Source: Cronobacter muytjensii ATCC 51329
GTDB taxonomy: Bacteria > Pseudomonadota > Gammaproteobacteria > Enterobacterales > Enterobacteriaceae
Length of the DNA: 64,000 nt
NCBI RefSeq assembly: GCF_001277195.1
Contig: NZ_CP012268.1
Span: 2,914,001 to 2,978,000 of the forward strand
Reading direction: 5' to 3'
The translations under genes were made by a program, and so were the position numbers. Position 1 is the stretch's first letter; every line of letters begins with the position of its first letter. Of this stretch, positions 8,337-16,163 are shown in pieces. A model generated the notes under the pieces. That model was not told the origin of the DNA. It made no database searches and saw only the letters and a list, made by a program, of their open reading frames with translations.

Positions 8337-8373
8337 AAAAAAAGGCTGGCAAGTGCGAAAACACTTACCAGCC
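8337..8373 (-). terminator. Rho-independent terminator of lon
   Basis: A 12-bp stem (GGCTGGTAAGTG with CACTTGCCAGCC, one T-G pair) followed on the minus strand by seven T, located 30 bases after the lon stop. Confidence 0.93.
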
Positions 8374-8404
8374 CTGTTTTTCTCAGCGTGCTTGCGTCAG
8401 GTCA

Positions 8405-10759
8405 CTATTTTGCGGTCGCGACCTGCATGCCATACGGCGCGTTTTGCAGCGCCAGGCTCAGCACCTCTTCAATGCGTTTCACCGGATGGATATCCAGATC
8501 GGCGATGACGTTTTCCGGAATCTCTTCCAGATCGCGCTTGTTTTCATCCGGGATCAGCACCGTTTTAATGCCGCCACGGTGCGCCGCCAGCAGTTTCTCT
8601 TTCAGACCGCCAATCGGCAGCACCTGGCCACGCAGCGTGATTTCACCGGTCATCGCCACATCAGCGCGCACCGGGTTGCCGGTCAGACAGGACACCAATG
8701 CGGTGCACATAGCGATACCGGCGCTCGGGCCATCTTTCGGCGTGGCGCCTTCCGGTACGTGAACGTGAATATCACGTTTTTCGTAGAAGTCGCTGTTGAT
8801 GCCAAGCTTCTCGGCACGCGCGCGAACCACGGTTAACGCCGCCTGGATGGACTCCTGCATCACTTCACCGAGTGAACCGGTGTAAGTCAGTTTGCCTTTA
8901 CCCGGCACGCAGGCGGTTTCGATGGTCAGCAGATCGCCGCCCACTTCCGTCCACGCCAGACCCGTTACTTGTCCTACACGGTTTTCGCTATCGGCGCGGC
9001 CGTAGTCAAAGCGCTGAACGCCGAGGAAATCCTTGAGGTTTTCACCGGTGATCTCGATGCGCTTAAGCGATTTGTCCAGCAGCAGCTGTTTAACCGCTTT
9101 ACGGCACAGTTTGGAGATCTCACGCTCAAGGCTACGCACGCCCGCTTCGCGGGTATAGTAACGGATGATGCCGATAATAGCGCTGTCATCCACCTCGATT
9201 TCATTCTCTTTCAAGGCGTTACGCTCAATCTGCTTCGGCAGCAGGTGGCGCTTCGCGATGTTGAGTTTTTCATCTTCGGTGTAACCGGAAAGACGGATCA
9301 CTTCCATACGGTCCAGCAGGGGCGCCGGAATATTCATGGAGTTGGACGTGGCGACAAACATCACGTCGCTTAAGTCGTAATCCACTTCCAGATAGTGATC
9401 GTTAAAGGCCACGTTCTGTTCCGGATCGAGCACTTCCAGCAGCGCAGAAGCCGGATCGCCGCGCATGTCGGAGGACATTTTGTCGATCTCATCGAGCAGG
9501 AACAGCGGGTTTTTAACGCCCACTTTTGCCATTTTCTGGATCAGTTTACCCGGCATAGAACCGATGTAAGTACGACGGTGACCGCGGATTTCCGCTTCAT
9601 CACGCACGCCGCCCAGCGCCATACGGACATATTTACGACCGGTCGCTTTAGCGATGGACTGACCAAGCGAGGTTTTACCCACCCCCGGCGGCCCCACCAG
9701 ACACAGGATCGGCCCTTTGATTTTGTTCACACGGCTCTGAACCGCGAGGTATTCCAGGATGCGATCTTTAACGCGCTCAAGGCCGTAGTGATCGGTATCA
9801 AGAATCTCCTGGGCCTGGCGCAGGTCTTTTTTCACTTTGCTGCGCGCGTTCCACGGCACCTGCACCATCCAGTCGATGTAGCCGCGCACCACGGTGGCTT
9901 CGGCCGACATCGGAGACATCATTTTCAGCTTCTGAAGCTCGGCCTCGGCTTTCTCTTTAGCCTCTTTCGGCATTTTGGCCGCGTCGATTTTGCGCTTCAG
10001 CGCTTCGTTTTCGTCCGGCGCATCGTCCATCTCGCCGAGCTCTTTCTGAATGGCTTTCATTTGCTCGTTCAGATAGTACTCGCGCTGGCTTTTTTCCATC
10101 TGTTTTTTGACGCGATTACGGATGCGTTTTTCAACCTGCAGCAGGTCGATTTCCGACTCCATCATCGCCATCAGGTATTCCAGACGCTCGTTGATGTCAG
10201 ACATCTCCAGCACCGACTGCTTATCGCTGAGTTTCAGCGGCATATGCGCGGCGATGGTGTCCGCAAGACGGGCCGGATCGTCGATGCTATTAAGCGACGT
10301 CAGCACTTCTGGCGGGATTTTCTTATTGAGCTTGATGTAGCCTTCGAACTGGCTGATGGCAGTGCGCACCAGCACTTCCTGCTCGCGCTCGTCAATGGCC
10401 GGCGATTCCAGGTATTCGGCTTTCGCGGCGAAATGGTCGCCGTTGTCGGAAAGCGTGGTGATACGCGCGCGCTGCAAACCTTCAACCAGCACTTTGACGG
10501 TGCCGTCTGGCAGTTTCAGCATCTGCAAAATGGACGCCACGGTACCGACAGTAAACAGATCGTTCACGCCCGGCTCATCCGTTGAGGCCTCTTTCTGCGC
10601 CACCAGCATGACTTTTTTGTCATTATCCATGGCGGCTTCAAGGCAACGAATAGACTTTTCCCGTCCCACAAACAAAGGGATAACCATGTGCGGATAAACC
10701 ACCACATCGCGCAATGGCAATACGGGGATTTCAATGCGTTCAGAACGCTCAGGATTCAT
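8405..10759 (-). CDS. lon: ATP-dependent protease Lon
   Basis: Cytoplasmic AAA+ serine protease that degrades misfolded proteins and regulators such as SulA and RcsA. The 784 residues, the E. coli length, comprise the N-terminal substrate-binding LAN domain (1-200) with a following coiled coil, the AAA+ module with Walker A GPPGVGKTS (about 356) and Walker B LFLLDEIDK, and the S16 peptidase domain with PKDGPSAGIAM (catalytic serine near 679) and the GLKEKLLAAHRGG lysine near 722. The ATG at 10759 follows AGAGAGAG; the frame is open 18 codons upstream but MNPERSERI is the family start. A sigma-32-type promoter is at 10842-10870. Confidence 0.98.
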   Translation of the reverse strand: MNPERSERIEIPVLPLRDVVVYPHMVIPLFVGREKSIRCLEAAMDNDKKVMLVAQKEASTDEPGVNDLFTVGTVASILQMLKLPDGTVKVLVEGLQRARITTLSDNGDHFAAKAEYLESPAIDEREQEVLVRTAISQFEGYIKLNKKIPPEVLTSLNSIDDPARLADTIAAHMPLKLSDKQSVLEMSDINERLEYLMAMMESEIDLLQVEKRIRNRVKKQMEKSQREYYLNEQMKAIQKELGEMDDAPDENEALKRKIDAAKMPKEAKEKAEAELQKLKMMSPMSAEATVVRGYIDWMVQVPWNARSKVKKDLRQAQEILDTDHYGLERVKDRILEYLAVQSRVNKIKGPILCLVGPPGVGKTSLGQSIAKATGRKYVRMALGGVRDEAEIRGHRRTYIGSMPGKLIQKMAKVGVKNPLFLLDEIDKMSSDMRGDPASALLEVLDPEQNVAFNDHYLEVDYDLSDVMFVATSNSMNIPAPLLDRMEVIRLSGYTEDEKLNIAKRHLLPKQIERNALKENEIEVDDSAIIGIIRYYTREAGVRSLEREISKLCRKAVKQLLLDKSLKRIEITGENLKDFLGVQRFDYGRADSENRVGQVTGLAWTEVGGDLLTIETACVPGKGKLTYTGSLGEVMQESIQAALTVVRARAEKLGINSDFYEKRDIHVHVPEGATPKDGPSAGIAMCTALVSCLTGNPVRADVAMTGEITLRGQVLPIGGLKEKLLAAHRGGIKTVLIPDENKRDLEEIPENVIADLDIHPVKRIEEVLSLALQNAPYGMQVATAK

Positions 10760-10841
10760 AGAGCTCTCTCTTAGTTTAGTTTCCGCCTGGTGATGGGGCG
10801 CATGTGAACGCACTTCACGGCATCACCAATAAGTAAATCAG

Positions 10842-10870
10842 TATATGGGGATGTTTCCCGCACATTCAAC
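10842..10870 (-). promoter_or_regulatory. Sigma-32 (heat-shock) promoter of lon
   Basis: On the minus strand GTTGAA (10870-10865) is followed 14 bases later by CCCCATATA (10850-10842), matching the sigma-32 pattern of a CTTGAA-like -35 and CCCCATnT -10. The E. coli lon heat-shock promoter has the same elements at the same place. Confidence 0.82.
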
Positions 10871-10884
10871 GGCACGGATGCAGG

Positions 10885-10917
10885 AAAAATAAATGGGGGA
10901 TTATTTCCCCCATTTAT
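10885..10917 (-). terminator. Rho-independent terminator of clpX
   Basis: A 12-bp perfect stem (ATAAATGGGGGA with TCCCCCATTTAT) and a following ATTTTT on the minus strand, 28 bases after the clpX stop. Confidence 0.9.
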
Positions 10918-10944
10918 TGTTAACTGATTGTCAGAACTGGCGAA

Positions 10945-12219
10945 TTATTCGCCGGATGCCTGCTGGGCTTCCGGTTTGCCATAAATAAGCAGCGGTTCGC
11001 TTTGGCCCGCGATTACGGACTCGTCAATAACCACTTTTTCAACGTCTTCCATGGACGGCAGATCGTACATGGTTTCCAGCAGCGCCGCTTCGACGATGGA
11101 GCGCAGACCACGCGCGCCGGTTTTACGCGACATCGCTTTTTTGGCGATGGCTTCCAGCGCTTCGTCGCGGAACTCCAGCTCTACGCCTTCGAGGTTAAAC
11201 AGCGCCTGATACTGTTTGGTCAGGGCGTTTTTCGGCTCTTTGAGGATCTGGATCAGCGCATCTTCGCTCAGCTCATTTAGCGTGGCGACAACCGGCAGAC
11301 GGCCAATGAATTCCGGGATCAGACCAAATTTGATCAGATCTTCCGGCTCGACCTGGGAGAGCAGCTCACCTTCGGTCGCCTTCTGCGATTTGCCTTTTAC
11401 TGTCGCGCCAAAACCAATGCCGGAGCCGGTTTCTACACGATTCGCGATCACTTTATCGAGACCTGCGAACGCGCCGCCGCAGATAAAGAGAATTTTGGAG
11501 GTATCAACCTGCAAGAATTCCTGTTGCGGATGTTTGCGCCCGCCCTGCGGCGGTACGGCCGCCACGGTGCCTTCGATAAGCTTCAGCAGAGCCTGCTGTA
11601 CGCCTTCGCCGGATACGTCGCGCGTGATGGACGGGTTATCGGATTTACGGGAGATTTTATCAATCTCATCAATATAAACGATGCCGCGCTGCGCTTTCTG
11701 GACGTCGTAGTCGCACTTTTGCAGCAGTTTCTGGATGATGTTTTCCACATCCTCGCCCACGTAACCGGCTTCGGTCAGCGTAGTGGCGTCAGCCATGGTA
11801 AACGGTACATCCAGCAGGCGCGCCAGCGTTTCCGCCAGCAAGGTTTTACCGCTACCGGTCGGGCCGATCAGCAGAATGTTACTTTTACCGAGTTCGACGC
11901 CGTTCGAGGTGTCGCCGTTGCGCAGACGTTTGTAGTGGTTATAGACCGCTACCGCCAGCACCTTTTTCGCCCTTTCCTGACCAATAACATAATCGTCAAG
12001 ATGGCTACGGATTTCATGTGGCGTCGGCAGAGCGCTGCGTTCACGGTGCGGAGCCACTTCTTTAATCTCTTCGCGAATAATGTCGTTACATAAATCGACA
12101 CACTCGTCGCAGATATACACGGACGGCCCGGCGATTAGCTTGCGCACTTCATGCTGGCTTTTGCCGCAAAAAGAGCAGTACAACAGTTTGCCTGAGCTGT
12201 CTTTGCGCTTATCTGTCAT
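10945..12219 (-). CDS. clpX: ATP-dependent unfoldase ClpX
   Basis: Hexameric AAA+ unfoldase that recognises substrates such as SsrA-tagged proteins and feeds them to ClpP. The 424 residues carry an N-terminal zinc-binding domain with CSFC and CDECVDLC cysteine pairs (residues 15-43), the Walker A motif GPTGSGKT (about 120-127), Walker B VYIDEIDK, the ClpP-binding IGF loop (GSGIGFG) and the sensor GARGLRS. It lies downstream of clpP in the same direction with a 122-bp gap that contains a hairpin at 12300-12327. Length and order match E. coli. Confidence 0.98.
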   Translation of the reverse strand: MTDKRKDSSGKLLYCSFCGKSQHEVRKLIAGPSVYICDECVDLCNDIIREEIKEVAPHRERSALPTPHEIRSHLDDYVIGQERAKKVLAVAVYNHYKRLRNGDTSNGVELGKSNILLIGPTGSGKTLLAETLARLLDVPFTMADATTLTEAGYVGEDVENIIQKLLQKCDYDVQKAQRGIVYIDEIDKISRKSDNPSITRDVSGEGVQQALLKLIEGTVAAVPPQGGRKHPQQEFLQVDTSKILFICGGAFAGLDKVIANRVETGSGIGFGATVKGKSQKATEGELLSQVEPEDLIKFGLIPEFIGRLPVVATLNELSEDALIQILKEPKNALTKQYQALFNLEGVELEFRDEALEAIAKKAMSRKTGARGLRSIVEAALLETMYDLPSMEDVEKVVIDESVIAGQSEPLLIYGKPEAQQASGE

Positions 12220-12299
12220 GAGTCAAAACCTCTTTTCTGTTCTTAGTGCCGCACGCGACAACGCCATGCTCGTACCAGCGCCTGCCGCCAGGATGCAAA

Positions 12300-12327
12300 G
12301 GGCCGCCTTTTTCTAGTATAGCGGCCC
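12300..12327 (-). other. Hairpin in the clpP-clpX gap
   Basis: GGGCCGC and GCGGCCC arms enclose a 14-base loop; on the minus strand the stem is followed by only three T. It may attenuate clpP transcripts before clpX or stabilise their 3' end. Confidence 0.5.
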
Positions 12328-12341
12328 TCGCGTGGCGGGCA

Positions 12342-12965
12342 TCAGTTACGGTGGGTCATGATGGAGTCAACCAGACCATACTCTACTGCTTCACCTGCAG
12401 AGAGGAAACGGTCGCGCTCTGTGTCTCTCTCGATTTGTTCAAGAGGCTGGCCCGTATGTTGCGCCATCAGTTCGTTCATGCGTGCTTTCACTTTCAGGAT
12501 TTCGCGGGCGTGGATTTCGATATCCGTCGCCTGCCCCTGGTAGCCGCCCAGCGGCTGGTGGATCATTACGCGCGAGTTGGGCAGGCAGAAACGTTTACCT
12601 TTCGTGCCCGCAGTCAGCAGGAAAGCGCCCATTGACGCGGCCTGGCCCATACAAATGGTGCTAACGTCCGGCTGAATAAACTGCATGGTGTCGTAGATTG
12701 ACATCCCGGCGGTGATTACCCCACCCGGCGAGTTAATGTAAAGATAGATGTCTTTCTCTGGGTTTTCCGCTTCCAGAAACAGCATCTGCGCGACAATCAG
12801 GTTGGCCATCTGGTCTTCGACCTGGCCGGTCAGAAAAATGATACGTTCCTTGAGCAGACGGGAGAAAATATCGTAAGAACGCTCGCCGCGCGAGGTCTGT
12901 TCAACAACCATCGGCACCAGAGCCATATGGGGTGCAAATTGATCACGTTCGTCACTGTATGACAT
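12342..12965 (-). CDS. clpP: ClpP protease proteolytic subunit
   Basis: Serine peptidase that forms the double-heptameric chamber working with ClpX or ClpA. The 207-residue precursor has the catalytic serine S111 in GQAASMG, histidine H136 in MIHQP, and an aspartate near 185; in E. coli the first 14 residues are removed autocatalytically. It precedes clpX and has a sigma-32-type promoter at 13101-13130. The ATG at 12965 follows CAGGAGACGGAT. Confidence 0.98.
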   Translation of the reverse strand: MSYSDERDQFAPHMALVPMVVEQTSRGERSYDIFSRLLKERIIFLTGQVEDQMANLIVAQMLFLEAENPEKDIYLYINSPGGVITAGMSIYDTMQFIQPDVSTICMGQAASMGAFLLTAGTKGKRFCLPNSRVMIHQPLGGYQGQATDIEIHAREILKVKARMNELMAQHTGQPLEQIERDTERDRFLSAGEAVEYGLVDSIMTHRN

Positions 12966-13100
12966 ATCCGTCTCCTGGATAAATATTCTGAGTAACCTGC
13001 TGTACTGATTCTACTTGAGACCGCTCAGGATGACTACGCTCCTGCCGGTAAACACCTTACGGACGGATTATCAGCCAGTCGTTCACTTTTTACTGTTTCA

Positions 13101-13130
13101 TTAATGGGGATAATGATGCCCTGTTTCAAG
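13101..13130 (-). promoter_or_regulatory. Sigma-32 (heat-shock) promoter of clpP
   Basis: On the minus strand CTTGAAA (13130-13124) and CCCCATTAA (13109-13101) are separated by 14 bases, an almost ideal sigma-32 promoter, about 135 bp upstream of the clpP start. Confidence 0.85.
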
Positions 13131-13202
13131 CATAACAATCTTTTGCTGTTACGCTAACACCGAAACACCCCTTACCCGCCATTTCTGGGTAGGAAAAGTG
13201 AC

Positions 13203-13232
13203 AAAAAAGCCCGTCACCCTGCGGTGACGGGC
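13203..13232 (-). terminator. Rho-independent terminator of tig
   Basis: A 10-bp perfect stem (GCCCGTCACC with GGTGACGGGC), 4-base loop and six T on the minus strand, about 32 bases after the tig stop. Confidence 0.95.
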
Positions 13233-13264
13233 CCATATGCCTCGTCGTGGAACGATGAAAGGGC

Positions 13265-14563
13265 TTACGCCTGCTGATTCATCAGTTCCTGGAAAGAGGT
13301 CGGCTTCTCGGTCACTTTCGCTTTCGCCAGTACCGCTTCAACCGCCTGCTCTTCCAGCGCCACGTTGCGCATGTTGTCCATCAGCTCGTTGTTCTTGCTG
13401 TAGAACTCAATAACTTCTGACGGATCTTCATAAGCAGAAGCCATCTCTTCGATCAGCGCTTTCACGCGATCTTCGTCAGCTTTCAGCTCATGGGTACGAA
13501 TGACTTCGCCCAGCAGCAGACCAACAACGACGCGACGTTTAGCCTGTTCTTCGAACAGTTCGCGCGGCAGTTCCAGAGCCTGTTTCTCATTACCGCCAAA
13601 ACGCTGTGCGGCCTGGCGGCGCAGCACGTCGATTTCGCCGTCGATCAGCGCAGCCGGAACGTCGATGTTGTTCGCGTTCACCAGACCGTCGATAGCCTGA
13701 GACTTGATGCGGTTACGCACGGCGCCTTTCAGCTCGCGTTCCATGTTTTTACGTACTTCGGTACGCAGACCGGCAACGGAACCATCTTCAACGCCGAAAC
13801 GTTTGATGAACTCTTCGGTCAGCTCCGGCAGTTCGCGCTCTTCAACTTTCTTCAGGTTGATAACGAACTTAGCAGCTTTACCTTTCAGGTTTTCCGCGTG
13901 GTATTCTTCCGGGAAGGTCACGTCGATGGTGAACTCTTCGCCTGCTTTGTGGCCTTTAATGCCTTCTTCAAAGCCCGGGATCATGCGGCCCTGACCCATC
14001 GCCAGTACGAAGTCGGTCGCTTTGCCGCCTTCAAACTCTTCGCCGTCTACAGAGCCGGTGAAGTCGATGGTTACGCGGTCTTCTGCGTCGGCAGCGCCGT
14101 CTTTATCTTTCCAGGTCGCCTGCTGCTTGCGCAGGGTGTCCAGCATGGTGTCTACGTCAGCGTCGGTGACTTCAACAACCGGTTTTTCCACTTCGATAGA
14201 TTCCAGGCCCTGCAGCTCAACTTCCGGGTACACTTCGAACTCTACCGCGTAGGTGAAGTCTTCGCCCAGTTTGTATTCGCCCGGCACATAGTTCGGCGCG
14301 CCAGCCGGATTGATTTTTTCTTTGATGATAGCGTCAACGAAGTGACGGCTCATCAGATCGCCCAGCACATCCTGACGCACGGATGCGCCATAACGCTGAG
14401 CAACAACATTCATCGGTACTTTGCCTTTGCGAAAGCCGTCGATACGCACTTTCTTTGCCACGTTGACCAGCTCGCTTTTTACAGCGTTCTCGATGCTGTC
14501 AGCAGCGATAGTAATCGTTACACGGCGCCCAAGGCCCTGAGTGGTTTCAACTGAAACTTGCAT
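13265..14563 (-). CDS. tig: Trigger factor
   Basis: Ribosome-bound chaperone and peptidyl-prolyl isomerase that meets nascent chains at the exit tunnel. The 432-residue protein contains the ribosome-docking signature GFRK (residues 43-46, in GFRKGKVP), an FKBP-type PPIase domain around 150-245 (DRVTIDFTGSVDGE, GFEEGIKGH) and a long helical C-terminal chaperone domain. Order tig-clpP-clpX-lon is the standard enterobacterial arrangement. A sigma-70-like promoter at 14710-14738 would give a 5' leader of about 140 bases. Confidence 0.98.
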   Translation of the reverse strand: MQVSVETTQGLGRRVTITIAADSIENAVKSELVNVAKKVRIDGFRKGKVPMNVVAQRYGASVRQDVLGDLMSRHFVDAIIKEKINPAGAPNYVPGEYKLGEDFTYAVEFEVYPEVELQGLESIEVEKPVVEVTDADVDTMLDTLRKQQATWKDKDGAADAEDRVTIDFTGSVDGEEFEGGKATDFVLAMGQGRMIPGFEEGIKGHKAGEEFTIDVTFPEEYHAENLKGKAAKFVINLKKVEERELPELTEEFIKRFGVEDGSVAGLRTEVRKNMERELKGAVRNRIKSQAIDGLVNANNIDVPAALIDGEIDVLRRQAAQRFGGNEKQALELPRELFEEQAKRRVVVGLLLGEVIRTHELKADEDRVKALIEEMASAYEDPSEVIEFYSKNNELMDNMRNVALEEQAVEAVLAKAKVTEKPTSFQELMNQQA

Positions 14564-14709
14564 CTTGTTACCTCAAAAAATCACAGTGCTCGGTCAACTC
14601 TGGAAGCCCTATGGTATTCGCTTCGCAGAACCGGGACGTCTTCTTTAGCAGAAACACTATCCCTGTCGCCAGAATCGTCCCGAAGACATTCCGAAAAATA
14701 AGACGCAGC

Positions 14710-14738
14710 ATTATAGCGGCATCCCCTTGGGGAGTCGA
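14710..14738 (-). promoter_or_regulatory. Sigma-70 promoter of tig
   Basis: On the minus strand TCGACT (4 of 6 to TTGACA) is followed after exactly 17 bases by a perfect TATAAT. Confidence 0.7.
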
Positions 14739-14825
14739 GAAAAGCCAGCCGAGGCATTGCGGCACTTTTCACACTTCCCGGCAAATTTATGACTGAAAAG
14801 TGCACATAGCGTGCAAAATTCAGGC

Positions 14826-14853
14826 AAAACAAAAACGGCCACGCAGGCCGTTT
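14826..14853 (-). terminator. Rho-independent terminator of bolA
   Basis: AAACGGCC and GGCCGTTT enclose five bases; the minus strand continues TTGTTTTG. It lies about 60 bases after the bolA stop. Confidence 0.82.
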
Positions 14854-14913
14854 CGTTTTATTACCGCTGGCGCAACATACTGGAAAAGCTCCCGCCGTTG
14901 CAACTGTGATTCA

Positions 14914-15231
14914 TCAGGCCAGGGTGCCGGCCCCCCGACAAGCCGGAGAAGGCAGCACCGTATCCTGAAGCCCTTCCCACTCTTTCAGGGTATAGGTGTG
15001 CAGCGCCAGAGCATGCACCGTCGAGGCCAGTTCTTCGCTAAGAATGCCGTAAATGAGCCGGTGGCGATTGAGGAAACGCTCGCCGACGAAGCGATCGCTG
15101 ACCAGCACGACTTTGAAATGACTTTCAGAGCCCGCCGGTACGTTATGACGATAGCTTTCATCCACTACATCCAGAAAGACAGGCTCAAAGGCTGCCTTCA
15201 GTTTTTCTTCAATCTGCTCGCGTATCATCAT
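14914..15231 (-). CDS. bolA: Transcriptional regulator / Fe-S partner BolA
   Basis: A small class II KH-like protein of 105 residues linked to cell morphology, stationary phase and iron-sulfur trafficking with monothiol glutaredoxins. It shows the conserved ESHFKVVLVSDRFVGERFLNRHR stretch split around residues 36-58 and the HALALHTYT element. Two adjacent ATG codons (15231 and 15228) fit; the first has better spacing from GGAG, the second gives the E. coli MIRE start. It is divergent from yajG across a 299-bp gap, in which I recognise no further gene. Confidence 0.96.
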   Translation of the reverse strand: MMIREQIEEKLKAAFEPVFLDVVDESYRHNVPAGSESHFKVVLVSDRFVGERFLNRHRLIYGILSEELASTVHALALHTYTLKEWEGLQDTVLPSPACRGAGTLA

Positions 15232-15530
15232 AAGACTCTCCTCGACAACGCTGCGATGGCAGCCATCACTTTAAAGGTTAGCCGCTTTTACCGTTTCCAT
15301 TGTCAAAAAACAACACAATTTTAACTTTTGCCGCCGCTGCGCTTTATGGCACGCTCAGCGCCGGTCAGCGCGCTTATAACCGCAATTTCAGACGACGCCA
15401 GGCCAGACGGCGGTCATAAAAAAGACATTGCGTTATTTTCAGTCGACTGGCCTCTTCCCCTCGCGCATGGCGATGCTATGATGGCGGGAATTTTCTTCTT
15501 CATTGCCCATGGACCGTTGAGAGCCTGAAC
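15232..15530. other. Divergent promoter region bolA/yajG
   Basis: About 300 bp without a convincing gene. It must hold the start signals for bolA leftwards and yajG rightwards, but I cannot assign promoter elements with confidence. Confidence 0.5.
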
Positions 15531-16109
15531 ATGTTAAAAAAAGTACTCTTCCCGCTCGTTGCCCTTTTTATGCTGGCAGGTTGCGCGACCCCGCCGACGA
15601 CGATTGAAGTCTCCCCTAAAATCACCCTGCCGCAGCAGGACCCGAGCCTGATGGGCGTGACCGTCAGCATTAACGGCGCGGATCAGCGTCAGGATCAGGC
15701 GCTGGCGAAAGTGACCCGCGACAACCAGCTGGTGACGCTGACCGCCTCGCGCGATCTGCGTTTCCTGCTTCAGGAAGTGCTGGAGAAACAGATGACCTCC
15801 CGCGGCTACATGATTGGCCCAAGCGGCGCGGTAGATTTGCAGATTATCGTTAACCAGCTCTATGCTGACGTCTCGCAGGGCAACGTGCGCTACAACATCG
15901 CCACTAAAGCGGACATCTCTATCATTGCGACCGCGAAAACGGGCAATAAGATGACCAAAAACTACCGCGCCAGTTATTCTGTGGAAGGCGCTTTCCAGGC
16001 GAGCAACAAAAATATCGCCGACGCGGTTAACTCCGTGCTGAGCGACACTATCGCCGATATGGCGCAGGACACCAGCATCCACGAGTTCATCAAACAGAAC
16101 GCGCGTTAA
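15531..16109 (+). CDS. yajG: Lipoprotein YajG
   Basis: An outer-membrane-type lipoprotein of 192 residues: signal peptide MLKKVLFPLVALFM with lipobox LAGC, acylated cysteine C18, and A19 rather than aspartate after it, which predicts export to the outer membrane by Lol. The rest is a YajG-family domain of unknown function, full length relative to E. coli. It precedes ampG, as in E. coli, but a strong terminator lies between them. Confidence 0.94.
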   Translation: MLKKVLFPLVALFMLAGCATPPTTIEVSPKITLPQQDPSLMGVTVSINGADQRQDQALAKVTRDNQLVTLTASRDLRFLLQEVLEKQMTSRGYMIGPSGAVDLQIIVNQLYADVSQGNVRYNIATKADISIIATAKTGNKMTKNYRASYSVEGAFQASNKNIADAVNSVLSDTIADMAQDTSIHEFIKQNAR

Positions 16110-16126
16110 TCATCCTTGTTTTTAAA

Positions 16127-16153
16127 GGCCCGGTTCGCCGGGCCGCTTTTTTT
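16127..16153 (+). terminator. Rho-independent terminator between yajG and ampG
   Basis: GGCCCGG and CCGGGCC close a TTCG tetraloop and seven T follow two bases later. It sits 10 bases before the ampG start codon, so it also covers the ampG leader. Confidence 0.9.
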
Positions 16154-16163
16154 ACGGCCGCCC

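Larger units (their letters stand above)
14564..14913. other. Intergenic region bolA-tig
   Basis: This 350-bp gap contains the bolA terminator at 14826-14853, a tig promoter candidate at 14710-14738 and a long tig leader. Reading frames here are short and lack similarity or ribosome binding sites, so I see no gene. Confidence 0.7.

Noticed and set aside
9395..10585. A 396-codon open frame on the plus strand
   Set aside because: It is antisense to lon; composition is typical of a G+C-rich shadow frame, rich in H, F and R, without a ribosome binding site or recognisable domain.
10760..10944. A small RNA in the clpX-lon gap, where an E. coli sRNA candidate has been reported
   Set aside because: The sequence shows only the clpX terminator and the lon heat-shock promoter; nothing supports a separate RNA gene.
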